Notes under the pieces: model-generated
Told to the model about the DNA's origin: nothing
Database searches by the model: none
Seen by the model: the letters and a program-made list of their open reading frames with translations, nothing else
In this document: in pieces, positions 13,772-25,120 of the stretch
Layout: every line of letters starts with the position of its first letter
Numbering within the stretch: the first letter of the stretch is position 1
Program-made: the position numbers and the translations under genes
Assembly: GCA_003254885.1 (NCBI GenBank)
Contig: QANT01001820.1
Location: 1-64,000, forward strand
DNA from: Purshia tridentata
Taxonomy: Eukaryota > Streptophyta > Magnoliopsida > Rosales > Rosaceae
DNA: 64,000 bases
Reading direction: 5' to 3'

Positions 13772-16700
13772 ATGGCAGGAGGAGGAGGAGGTGCAGCTGC
13801 AAAAGTAGATGAGCCACAGCCACACCCACCAAAAGAACAGCTACCCAACATTTCTTTCTGCATTACAAGTCCTCCACCGTGGCGTGAGTACCTCTGATCC
13901 ACATTCTAACGCTGCTTGTCTTTTTTAATTTCTTTCCTTTTTCCCTAATTTTGGATTCAAACTCTTGTTCATTTTTAACTTTAGTGTAAGATTACTCATG
14001 GCGGATCTTAGTTTCTAACTTTCATTCATTTGGATCTTTTTGGTATATCTTTTGGATACGTGATCCCTGTACTCAGTTGTTGAAAGTAGCTTTTTCTTAG
14101 TTATCTCTTTTTCTTTGGTAGATACCGCTTTTAAAAAAGGAAATAAAAAGTAAAAATTCTCTTATCTTTTTTTTAAGATAAAAATTAGAAACGTTGGTAT
14201 ACACATATATTGATCATATATATTAAATTTTCTATAATATCAAGATAAAAGACTCAAATTTGTAAAAAGGAACAGATAAAAGACGCAAATTTGTAAAAAG
14301 GAACAAGTAATCCTACTGGTTTTCTTCTTCACCTTATTTTTCATTTTGGAACAGTGTTTCTGGGAGGATTTATTTCTATATATATATATATATATTCTGG
14401 ACCTTGTATCTGGTATTCCACTAGTGGTAACTTAAGCTATGTGCCTCGTTTTAATTTGGTTGAAACCAGTTTGAATTTCTTTATCCGTTTAATGGGTTTG
14501 AATTTATTTATCAGTTTAAACTTTAATGGGTATCTGTAAAGTTCTCTCATAACTCTAGTCTCTCATTAGCCAACCTTTTCTGCTACTCTTTGGTAATGTT
14601 GTAAGTTCTGTTTTACCCTACATTTCTGTTTAGGAAATTTAAACTGAACATGTTGTTACATTGCAGATATTGGGTGGTTTTAATTTTAATGTAGTTAAGC
14701 ATCATTCTTATAAAAAAAAAATGTAGTTGAGCATCATTACACTTAAATCCTGTTGTTAGTTAGAATGATTTTATCAGTGACATAACAAAATTGTGGCACA
14801 TTTCTGATGCAGCCCTGGCCATTCTCCTTGGTTTTCAACATTATCTTGTGATGCTTGGCACTTCAGTGCTCATTCCCAGTTTTCTTGTTCCCCAGATGGG
14901 AGGTGGAAATGTAAGACCTGAAGGAATTTTTGCATAAATTGTAATTAATTTTGACTGAATATTGTGTTTCGTTTAAAATTGACCCCAAATGTATGTCTAA
15001 ATGACTCTTAAAATTATCGTAGGAGGAGAAGGCGAAGGTTATCCAGACCCTGCTCTTTGTTGCTGGTTTGAACACATTGAAACAGACAATTTTTGGGACT
15101 AGACTACCTGCAGTGATGGGAGGGTCTTATACATTCGTCCCCACCACAATTTCAATCATATTAGCTGGTCGATTCAGTGATTCTTCAGACCCTATAGAGG
15201 TTTTAATCTGAAACCCATACCATTTTACTCGGTGGCCGATTTGTAAAATTTGAATTATTTTCACTTGTTATCCAACTGATGATGTATCAGGTGACAATGA
15301 GAAGACAAATATCATGCATTCAAACACTGGATAATTCTCATTCTCATCTGCAAAAACTTGGCTGTATGCTTGTAGCTTTGTGATCGTGTTTTAATGTCTT
15401 TCATTTCAGAAATTTAAGAGGACAATGCGGGCAATCCAAGGTTCCCTTATTGTTGCTTCAACTCTTCAGATTGTCTTAGGCTTCAGTGGCCTTTGGCGTA
15501 ATGTTGCAAGGTTTGTTCTAAATCAATGAATTCAGACAACGATGGTTGGAAAGACTAGTCTAAGACTTCTCAGCTTCATTCTGTTTTCTTGTTAAAGCTT
15601 AAAAAGTCATGCTGGTCTTCAATATTTTCAGGTTTCTAAGTCCACTTTCAGTTGTTCCTTTGGTAGCTCTAGTTGGTTTTGGACTCTACGAGTTAGGTTT
15701 TCCTGTGGTAAGTGTTTTTCTGAGATGTGTATGCACATATATGGTGAATCATGTTCTCACAATTATTTGTTAATGCTTGTCCTGGATATTTAGCTTGCCA
15801 AATGTGTGGAGATTGGACTGCCAGAGCTTCTCATTTTAGTATTTGTTTCTCAGGTATTTGTTACCTTAAATGTGTGACATGTTTAAGTCCTTTTTAAACC
15901 TCTTGCCTTTTTGTGACTTTCATCTCTGTAACATTATGAATAATGATTCTTGTATTGGTAATATTTTTTCATGTGATGCAGTATTTGCCCCACTTATTCC
16001 ACAGAGGAAAAGATGTATTTGAACGTTTTGCTGTCATATTTTCCGTGGTGATTGTGTGGATTTATGCTCACCTACTCACTGTTGGTGGGGCATATAATGA
16101 TGCAGCCCCAAGAACACAGTCAAGCTGCCGTACTGATCGTGCTGGACTTATAGATGCTGCTCCATGGTTAGTATGAGCTGTGTCCCTAGTAAAGTTTGCC
16201 TTTTACCATTTTACTGTTGTAATTGTTGCTTTTCTTACCTAGGTTAATATATAAGACTCTAAACCCAATTCCTTGGTGGACAGGGAAAAATTAAATGAAC
16301 TTTCCTTTTCTTTTTCTTCTTTTTTTGGTTATATTGGAAGGGATAAAACTTTTACCTATCTTAATCCTAACCAATTTCTCCACCCTCCCTCACCATTTGG
16401 GCTAACCCCAATTGCTTTCCTTATGTTTTTTTTTTCAAAATAGGAAACCAAACCATACTAGAAATTTGAGACAAATGATGACATTTTCCGCCTTTTTTTT
16501 GCATTGTTAAAATGTTAATATTTATTCACTAGTGTGGCTTACAGTTCTGATTGATGCCTAATATTTGTTGGAGATGAATTTTATTGGAACTCGGGTTTGC
16601 AGGATAAGAGTGCCGTATCCTTTTCAATGGGGAGCACCTTCATTTGATGCGGGTGAAGCCTTTGCTATGATGACGGCATCTTTTGTTGCTCTTGTAGAGG

Positions 16701-18455
16701 TTTGTTCTCTTTACGCTCTCTTCTCATTCTCTTAAATTGGTATTAATTGATAAGCCAAAATTATTATTATCATTGCTTTTGTTTTCGACCCTACCTATTC
16801 ATTTTATTTTGACCCTTAAAGGTTGCCTATTTCTCACATATGTCCAATGATAAAACAGTCCACCGGTGGTTTCATTGCTGTCTCAAGGTATGCTAGTGCG
16901 ACTCCAGTGCCACCTGCTATTCTGAGTCGTGGAGTTGGTTGGCAGGTATAAAAGCTTATCTGTTTGAATTTTAACATTCTACAAAATACAGGTTTCTCGT
17001 AACACCTAGACTTTATTTGCATCCCTTGTGTTTGGGGATACAATTCCACATGAATTTCTCTTCATTTGCTTCCTAAGCTGAATAAATTGCACCATCAACC
17101 CATCAATGGCACTCTGAAAATTTCCTTCCTTTTTTTCTTTTCTATTTTTTTTGTTTTTTAGGGGGGGGGGGGGGGGGGNTGGTTCCTTGATGACTTGTTT
17201 AGCTTTCTTTGCATATTCGATTCAAGTGTCCATGTTGATTCTTTTACGAGACTGCGCTCTCTCAAATTACTTGTGCACTCTGGTGTGGAGTGCAAATAGC
17301 GGGACGCAGAAATGTCCTGCAATTCACACTCCCACAAAGGAGTGTGGAAGTACCTGATGTGGAGCAAATAGCACTCCCCTTTTACTATTGTAAATTAACT
17401 GTATAATTTCTACTCTCAGGGGGTTGGCATTCTGATTTCTGGGTTGTTTGGAACTGCGACTGGAACCTCAGTATCTATGTAAGACTGTTAATTGGAAAAC
17501 ATTTATGCTCTTTAAACATTGTACTTCCATTAAGCGCAAAATAGAGTTTCTACCTTGTTCTGAGACTTCACTTGGTGTTTGAGCAGAGAGAATGCTGGTC
17601 TTTTGGCATTGACACGTGTTGGCAGTCGAAGGGTTGTGCAAATATCTGCTGGGTTCATGATATTTTTCTCCATTCTGGGTAACTTGTTAATTAATGAGAT
17701 GTTTTGAAATGCATGTACATTATTATAATGATAATATTGGCAATTAATTGTGTTTGATTTGTTATTATTACTCAACATTTCATCACTGCACAGGAAAATT
17801 TGGAGCAGTCTTTGCTTCAATCCCAGCGCCCATCATTGCTGCTCTGTATTGTCTTTTCTTTGCTTATGTTGGTATGTGCGTCTCATTTAACATGTAACAA
17901 GCATACATGTGGATCACTGATTCATTTTCATGGCAGATTTATTGGATGATATATTCCATTTCATCATGAATTCGCAGGTGCGGGGGGTCTTAGCTTTCTT
18001 CAGTTCTGCAACCTGAACAGCTTCCGCACAAAGTTCATATTAGGCTTCTCTATCTTCATGGGTTTGTCTGTGCCACAGTACTTCAATGAGTACACAGCTA
18101 TCAATGGTTACGGTCCAGTCCACACAGGAGGAAGATGGGTATGAAATACCGAACCCTGTGTAAGCTCTTGTTAAATTATGCACGTCATGGTTGGTTATGA
18201 TCTTCACTGACATAAATGCTTGTCTGTATGTGGCAGTTCAATGATATGATCAATGTCCCTTTCCAATCAGAAGCTTTTGTTGCGGGTTGTGTGGCATATT
18301 TCCTGGACAACACACTGCACCGAAAGGATAGCTCGGTTAGGAAAGACCGGGGTAAACATTGGTGGGATAAGTTCCGGTCCTTCAAGGGCGATTCAAGGAG
18401 TGAGGAATTCTATTCGCTACCACTCAATCTAAACAAGTATTTTCCATCTGTATGA
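13772..18455 (+). CDS. NAT6: Nucleobase-ascorbate transporter, NAT6-like
   Basis: Multi-pass membrane permease of the NAT/NCS2 family; the family moves uracil, xanthine and related purines (substrate here is inferred). Fourteen exons: 13772-13883, 14813-14910, 15023-15199, 15410-15510, 15632-15707, 15794-15853, 15982-16166, 16603-16699, 16859-16945, 17420-17478, 17587-17678, 17794-17871, 17978-18138, 18237-18455; 533 residues, the usual size. The N-terminus MAGGGGGGAAAKVDEPQPHP, then the first membrane segment AILLGFQHYLVMLGTSVLIP, the NAT signature ENAGLLALTR (about residues 352-361) and the C-terminus EEFYSLPLNLNKYFPSV match the plant NAT6 group closely. All exon phases agree. Intron 9 contains a G-run ending in an N at 17179. 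Confidence 0.96.
14689..14738 (+). mobile_element. Micro poly(A) insertion in NAT6 intron 1
   Basis: ATGTAGTTAAGCATCATT at 14689-14706 and ATGTAGTTGAGCATCATT at 14721-14738 differ at one base and enclose CTTATA(9). This is again a short A-tailed insert between 18-bp direct repeats, but without the GGCC core of sites A-D. Confidence 0.5.
17161..17179. other. G homopolymer ending in an N
   Basis: Eighteen G in a row followed by one N inside NAT6 intron 9. This is probably an unresolved homopolymer in the assembly; the coding exons are not touched. Confidence 0.8.
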
Positions 18456-19529
18456 AGCGCTTGGTGCTGAGTTTAAGGGGGTGGCTTCTCACTTATGGTG
18501 TACTGATCTGATCCGATCCCATCCATCTCAAGTTCTCAATGACTGTCCATCAGTTGCTTGCGAAATCTTTCACACTCTTAGCAAATATAAGATGATCGCT
18601 TCCTAAATAGGATGTGGTAGTACATTTATTTCATTATAGTCCTTACTGCAAATCCGACTGGGGATGTAAGTTCAAGTAGCATTGAAGCAGTTTGTGTGCT
18701 CTCCAATTTTGTTTTATTTTTTTTGGTGTTTGGCTTTTATAATTGTTTTTTACCCTTTATATTTTGTATCTGCATTAGTGATATTTCAAGAACACCTATA
18801 AATTTGATGGCACCCCATGAATAACCAGCACCTTGAAAACCTTTAGGAAACTAACTAAAGCTGTTACTAGTCTCATTTTAAGAAGACGGAGCTATTTGTG
18901 TGGGGCCTCGCGCGCTGTCGGGTAATGCTAGATGTATCACATTTTTTATACTGCATTAATACTATATTAGAGTTACTCCATCTCTAATAGAGGGTAGACC
19001 ATCTTGTGAAATTATTTTGGATTACAAACCTTACTCAAGGTACGTAAGAGAGGAAGTTAAGAAAACTCTGTTTTGAACTGGATGGAGCTTTCTGGAAAAT
19101 CGTGCAGTCCTTGGTTAACATAAAAGTTTGTGCATGCATAATGCCTTGTTTGGTTATAGTTTGGTGCATAGTTCATTTATTTCCCAAACAAACCAACCAA
19201 GCTCAGTTGGTCTTAAATCTTGATTGTATGTGGAAGATGGTCTTAAAAAGTGAACTTCGCATATATACAGATTTCAGAAAAGACTTTCAACCTCATGTTC
19301 TTTCCGCATCAAATATATTCAACACACACACACACAATAGTCAAGTTAATGGACTCCCAACCCCAGCAATAAATGAGTTCTCCTTTCGATATAGAAGGAC
19401 ATCCACGCACAATAAATGCTTTGAAAATCACCCCAAATTTCCAAAATGATCAATTGTCTTGGCCCAAATCTCTAAACCCAATAAATGATTTCATACATTT
19501 ATATGTTCTTTATTCAACACCCCCTTGAC

Positions 19530-19686
19530 TAGGCTTATATGGTGTTTGGGTCTGTGGAACTATATACTTGTTTTCTTGTTTTTGTTTGAGTTGTTTTATT
19601 TTACTGTTGTCTGCTTTTTGTTATGTTGCTCTTGTTTGGTTTAATACAATGAGGTATTTCAATGGCCAAAAAACAAAAGAAAAACC
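19530..19686 (+). mobile_element. Possible 5'-truncated LINE 3' end
   Basis: A T/G-rich stretch ends in GGTTTAATACAATGAGG, then CAATGGCCAAAAAACAAAAG. This resembles an L1-type 3' end with a variant polyadenylation signal, and it ends in the same TGGCC plus A-run found in the micro-insertions. The flanking target duplication is not clear (only a 7-bp TGAGGTA match). Confidence 0.3.
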
Positions 19687-19979
19687 TCCACATGTGAGGT
19701 AAAAGTACTTGTGTGTGTTAATTTATTAACTAAATTTGGATATTCCCTTAAGAAAAATGGATATTGAGCTAACCATCACAGTTTACTATTGAAGTAATGA
19801 TCCCATTCTCAAATCTTTAGGTATAGAAGAAAGAGGGATATGTTATATTCAAATACCATTTAACCCCATTTAAGCACTTGTTATAATAATAATAAAAGAA
19901 AGAAAACTACAAAATATAGAGGTTGATGATGTTGTTAGGATAGTTTGTAGGGTTTTGGTCAGAGATTAGGGGTACATAA

Positions 19980-20218
19980 ACTGAAAGAAACAAAAAACGA
20001 GCTTCTTAATCAATCCCGGAACATCCTATTTGCTGTTTGGTATGGAAAATATTGAAACGTTTTTATTGTCAATGGGACCTACAAACTAATAAAAATAGCG
20101 TGAAAGAAACAAAAACCTACTTCTTACAAAAATAGCCAGAAATACTTTCTTGCTGTTTGGTAGAGGTCTAATAGAACTATAATAGCCAACCGAATAATAC
20201 TGGGACCTACAACTGTTA
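19980..20218. repeat. Diverged tandem duplication, period about 120 bp
   Basis: TGAAAGAAACAAAAAACGAG near 19980 and TGAAAGAAACAAAAACCTAC near 20100 start the two copies. TTGCTGTTTGGTA and TGGGACCTACAA-type blocks recur in the same order in both, with many substitutions between them. Confidence 0.6.
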
Positions 20219-22702
20219 CATCCATCAGCCACCCACTTTAATTCTTGAAAAGGAGAAGAAGCACAATGCTACCCATTGGTTTTGCACATGAATAAATTCA
20301 AATTGTAAAAAAAAAAAAAAAATTTCCATATATTTTATGGCTGTAAGCCTGTACATGAGTCAGAAGGTCAATATCTTTTCATTTAATGTTAAATAGTTCT
20401 ATGATTAATCTGATTGGCTAATTAATTTCTTTTTGGATAACCACTCTCTCCTTATGTAATAAAACCTTTGGATAGATTAGAATCAGGGAAAAGCTTCCTC
20501 AATGGATTGACAAGACCTTGGTAATTAAACTCTGAATTGTTGGTATTCGAAATTTATCCTAAAGTTTTATTCTTTATGAGAGAACATGTCTTAAAAGTTT
20601 TTCCAAAAAAAGATGAAATTAACCAATCAAAGTAGGAGTTGTATTTGACTATCAATTTCCTTCTTCTTGTTGGTTGGCCTATAACATAAAAAAAATCAAA
20701 AATCTCATGTGGTTTTAATGGTAGTGCCACAAAACCTAAGGTGACTTTGAGATTATGACCAGTCACATTTATGAAACTTTTTTTTATTTTTTATTTCCCA
20801 CCAATATAAGATTTCGAGTAGTTTTAAGTCCATTTATACTAAATGATATGTAAAGCACAAGTATTTTATTTATTCAAATTCGAGTTTCATTTATGTTTAA
20901 TGAATAGAATTTAAGTAAGATAAGTTAAGGATTAATATATATTATGAGATAACAAGATCCTGCTACAAGAGTCAAAGATGCATGATATTGAATGATTACT
21001 CTTGTTCCCTTTTAATAGAACCTAAACTAATATGGCTTTTCCCATGTAGAAGTCCAAGTTTTGAGTCATTAATTGCTTACTAGATTTGCTCGCTTCACAG
21101 CTAATTATGCTTGTTAATTGTAATTAGAGTAAGTGTTATTGTCGTGTGTAGTATCTCAAGGTTTGGAAATCCACAATTTGCCACGTGATATCATGTTGAT
21201 TTATGTGGTAGATATTCTAAAAAATGTAAAAGAACAAAGTGTAAGAGTAATTATATATATGGCCTTAAAAGAGTTGGATTCTTATTATAAGGCGATATAT
21301 ATCTGGTAAAATTTGAAGTTTGTAGAATAAAAATGATTGTTAATATTAGGGATATAATAAGAGGGAGCATATATATGAATTGGTAGGCATATTTTAAAGA
21401 CATAGAAAATCTGACAGAGTGGTGGCTCCACTTGTTGATCGATCTGTATGAAGATTGTTTGCTCCTAATTGCAACAACCAAGCATGCATGGAAGCTTTAC
21501 AGTGGTCCCTCACCCCATCACAATGATATGAGCTACATCAAGCATGGAGGGATGTTTGGACACAATAATTTCCCCCATATATCGACTCATGCTATCATAC
21601 ACTAAAATCCCTACTCTCTTCTAATGTCACCTTAATCTTATTATCTTATTATAAGATTAATGGAGAGAACCAATGCATTGCATGTGTATTATTTTCTAAA
21701 TAAGAATGGTTTTTTAGGAAACCCATATATTCTAAGCATCATATGAAAATATAAAGTAGTAATTATATAGTATTTGAGCGGATAGTTTATTCATATATAC
21801 AATTAAATTTAGTCATATAGGGGATGTGAATCATCATATAATTAATTCATATATTTAGCTCAATCCAACCATAAGAAAGCATGAATTGTGTGATGATAGA
21901 TGAGAGCTATAAACCCCACATGAAAGGCCTATAGAAACATTGATCATGCCTCTTCATTCGTCAACTATTGATTTTATATTTTGACTTTGAATCTCAAACT
22001 CAAATTTAGTTGTAACGGGAGTATACACTATGAAACTCACAATAAGTAGTTATGATTAACATGTGAAGAGATGTTGTGAGAATAAATGTGTATACTTCCG
22101 TTACAAACTTACAACTAGTTTTTCTTAGTTCACGAGTAAAGTGATGAAGATACCCTTCACAACTTTGGACATTTTGTCCAAATCACAAGGCTTAAATTGT
22201 AATTTTATGGAGGCTTAAAAAGATTTGAATGAAAAAGAAAGAAAGGTTACATTGGAGCATGGCCGCCTTGGAAAGGAATAATCAAATAACACCAGAAATG
22301 GAAAGCGCAAAGCTTTTGGCATAATCGGATTCCACTTGTTTGAAGTCCCTTTTTTATCAATTTTTTTTTGTAACGTAAATCAGAGAATGAATGAAGCCAC
22401 AAGCGACACGTACTTATAACTTATATAACGTGTTCAAAATGGGTCCACCTCAAAGACTCGCAAAGCTTCTTCACGTTTTTCTTTTTGTTTTCACTCACAC
22501 AAACCCAGGATTGGAATTCTGTAACGCTTTCTTTAGGTCTTGTTTGGTGGGCAATACGAAACACCTTCCTTAGCTTTCGTCTAATTGGTGTTTACCACAG
22601 TGTCACGCTCGCCATGAGAGCGTGTGTGTAATCATGGGAAGTGAATGTGTTCTTCTTCTTCTTCAATGGGGGGTCTCTTTCATTTCCATTGTGTTCCTCT
22701 AG

Positions 22703-22706
<4 letters not shown>

Positions 22707-22732
<26 letters not shown>
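22707..22732. repeat. (AT)n microsatellite
   Basis: A run of about 13 AT units in spacer DNA. Similar shorter runs lie at about 14376-14394 and 63905-63921. Confidence 0.85.
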
Positions 22733-22733
<1 letters not shown>

Positions 22734-22847
22734 GGCCATGAATCATAGCTATTAAATTGGACAATAAGTTTGGGAATTCAAAATCACAATTTGTGGTGAG
22801 TAGTTTTGTGGTACCACATGTGCATTTAATATGGCATAAAAGAGAAA

Positions 22848-23197
22848 AGGTCAAATTGCATTATTATTCCCTATAGTTTGGGTCTTTATAGCTTTAGTTG
22901 TTTTGTAAGTACTTTTACATGAGTTTGGTGTAACCTCAAGTTTATTCATATAATTTTCTAACGGTCTTAATTTGAAGACACATTCTTAATTTGATTAATT
23001 TAGTGACAAAAAAAGTATGTAATTAACTTAGCTTTATTTTTATTATTTAAAATAATATGAAATGTGCATATAACAGATTATTTTTGTTGATTAAATTGAC
23101 GAAAATTAAAGATGTGTCATCAAATAACTTACGAATGAAAGTACATAAATTTTAAATTTACGAATGAAAGTACATGAATTTTAGTAAAATTTGACCT
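22848..23197. mobile_element. Long-TIR MITE, copy 2 (AGGTCAAATT family)
   Basis: The element begins AGGTCAAATTGCATTATTAT and ends in the complement of AGGTCAAATTTTACTAAAAT. Inverted similarity continues inward, with a GACACAT-CTTAATTT block on both arms. The right arm holds a 30-bp internal duplication (ACGAATGAAAGTACAT at 23131 and 23160). No open frame was seen; a Mutator-like origin is possible but unproven. Confidence 0.5.
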
Positions 23198-23746
23198 AAA
23201 TTTTTAGAACAAAAATATTTAATTTAACCAAGAAAAAAATAAGAAAAAAATATGTAATAGTCTGATATTTTCTTAGAAAAAAAAAAAGGATAACTCACTC
23301 AAGGATTAATATATTGCCATATTGGTATCCATAATCTGAAGTTGAATTTGAAAATGAAAATATTCACAGTGCGTGTACTTCACATGGCAAAAAAAACGCG
23401 TGGGGGAAAACGTAATCGGGTAAAACTGTTCTGTAATGGGGTGACGTGGCAGTAATATACAGTCCTACATATAAATTAACAAAGAAACATTAGACGACCT
23501 GTCGTAACTCGTAACTGAAAGTATGTAACGCATCCGAATTCTAATTAAGAAATAAGGACTAACCGCATGTACCACCACCTCAAAAGTCCCCAACTTTCCT
23601 CTTTTTATAGCCAGCCAATCACACCACGCCACATCATGCCCACAGACTTTCCGAAATGGCTAAACTACCCCTGACCGGGTTTGATTAAATTTTGGACCAT
23701 AAGTAGAGTAAAAGTAATAGAAGCCAAGATGATAAGCGGGTGGAGG

Positions 23747-23754
23747 CTATAAAG
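23747..23754 (+). promoter_or_regulatory. Candidate TATA box of the DUF4228 gene
   Basis: CTATAAAG lies about 120 bp before the start codon. It predicts a leader of about 90 nt that includes the GA repeat at 23845-23862. A second TATA-like element (TTTTTATAG) lies further upstream near 23602. Confidence 0.45.
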
Positions 23755-23865
23755 AGCTTGGTGTATAGCTCAAACCACCTCCTCCCCCAACCTCTTTGCC
23801 TTTCCTTCAACTTCATTGTCTCTGTGTGAGGAGTCTGTGTGTGTGAGAGAGAGAGAGAGAAAGGG

Positions 23866-25120
23866 ATGGGGAATTGCCAAGCCATTGATGCAGCAACTTT
23901 GGTCATACAACACCCAAGTGGGAAAGTGGAGAAGCTTTATTGGGCTGTGAGTGCTAGTGAGATTATGAAGATGAACCCTGGTCACTATGTGGCTCTGCTC
24001 ATCTCCACCACCTTGTGTCCATCCTCCTCCAATCCCAATGGTAATGACAAAACCGACAAGAATTCCAATAAGAATGATCATAACAACACCACCACTTCAG
24101 TTCGCTTGACACGTATAAAGCTTCTGAGGCCAACAGACACTCTTGTTCTTGGCCAAGTTTACAGACTCATCACCACTCAAGGTTTGTTCTCTTATTCTTC
24201 ACTTACTGATTGAAAGATTTCTTTTTTTATGAGTTCAAAGTGTTTATTTTGGTTTTTGGTTTGTGGGTTTTAGAGGTGATGAAAGGTTTGTGGGCAAAGA
24301 AGCAAGCAAAGGTGAAGAAGAACCAGTTGGAAGCAGAGCAGCCACAAGAGAGGGTGAGAGAAAAGCCAGAGCCAGCAGCCAGAAGATCTGAGGCTTCTGA
24401 GTTGGAGAAGGACAGCCAGGTAATTAATTAAATTTCTTTATTTAGAAAAATTTATCTACTTAGTGATGATTTGATTCACATATCTGTCAATCTCTGTCAC
24501 ATTTAGAGTAGATTCTTTCTAGAATTGCATACATGGTCTCAAGTTCTTGGTATGTTGCATCAAGCCAACTTTGGTTCTCTGCTTGAAGTGGTCTCGCTGA
24601 CTCTCTCATTCTTGTTATTAAATATTAATTAATAAAGTCTCAACTCTCAAGTAAAGCATTATTCACAATAGTACATATTTTAAAAGGCAAAAAAAAAGAT
24701 TCTTTCATTTGTTAATCAGCATAAAATCAGGGAAAGAGCTTGAGTTTCCTTCTGAGACGGCCTGAATCATTAAAAACATGAATAAATAACATGCTTCAGC
24801 TCCCTTCAGTAATGGGTTAATAAACAAATAACTCAATGAGTCAGTATTAATGGGCTAGCATATAAATAAATAAATAATTGAATGAATCAATCAATAAACA
24901 AATGAGTGAATTAATTGTGCTGTTGAATTAATGCTCATGACTCATTAATGAAAACCACTAGCTAGCTCTAATTATCATGTCAAAAATATTTCAGGTGACT
25001 AAACATGAGAGACGCCACCACCGACCACGAACAGCAACATCATCAACACACTCCTCTGCCACCACCAGGTCAAGAACATGGCAACCCTCATTACAAAGCA
25101 TCTCAGAGGCTGCAAGCTGA
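23866..25120 (+). CDS. DUF4228 / PADRE family protein
   Basis: Small plant-specific protein whose relatives are induced by pathogens and other stress; the biochemical role is unknown. Three exons: 23866-24181, 24274-24419, 24995-25120; 195 residues. It starts MGNCQAIDAATLVIQHPSGK, typical for the family; MGNC also offers an N-myristoylation glycine and a neighbouring cysteine. The middle holds an Asn/Asp/Lys-rich insertion (NPNGNDKTDKNSNKNDHNN) before LLRPTDTLVLGQVYRLITTQ, the second conserved block. The C-terminal third is charged and Arg/Ser/Thr-rich, without a recognisable domain. Exon 3 has a strong acceptor (TATTTCAG) and continues in frame to TGA. Confidence 0.88.

Larger units (their letters stand above)
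18456..23865. other. Spacer between NAT6 and the DUF4228 gene
   Basis: No gene could be supported in 5.4 kb. Contents listed separately: a possible LINE 3' end at 19.5 kb, a tandem duplication at 20.0-20.2 kb, an (AT)n microsatellite at about 22707-22732 and a long-TIR element at 22.85-23.2 kb. Confidence 0.6.

Noticed and set aside
21460-21620. Possible microRNA precursor
   Set aside because: Known plant miRNA sequences that I could recall were not found, and no long stem with a matching arm could be drawn by eye.
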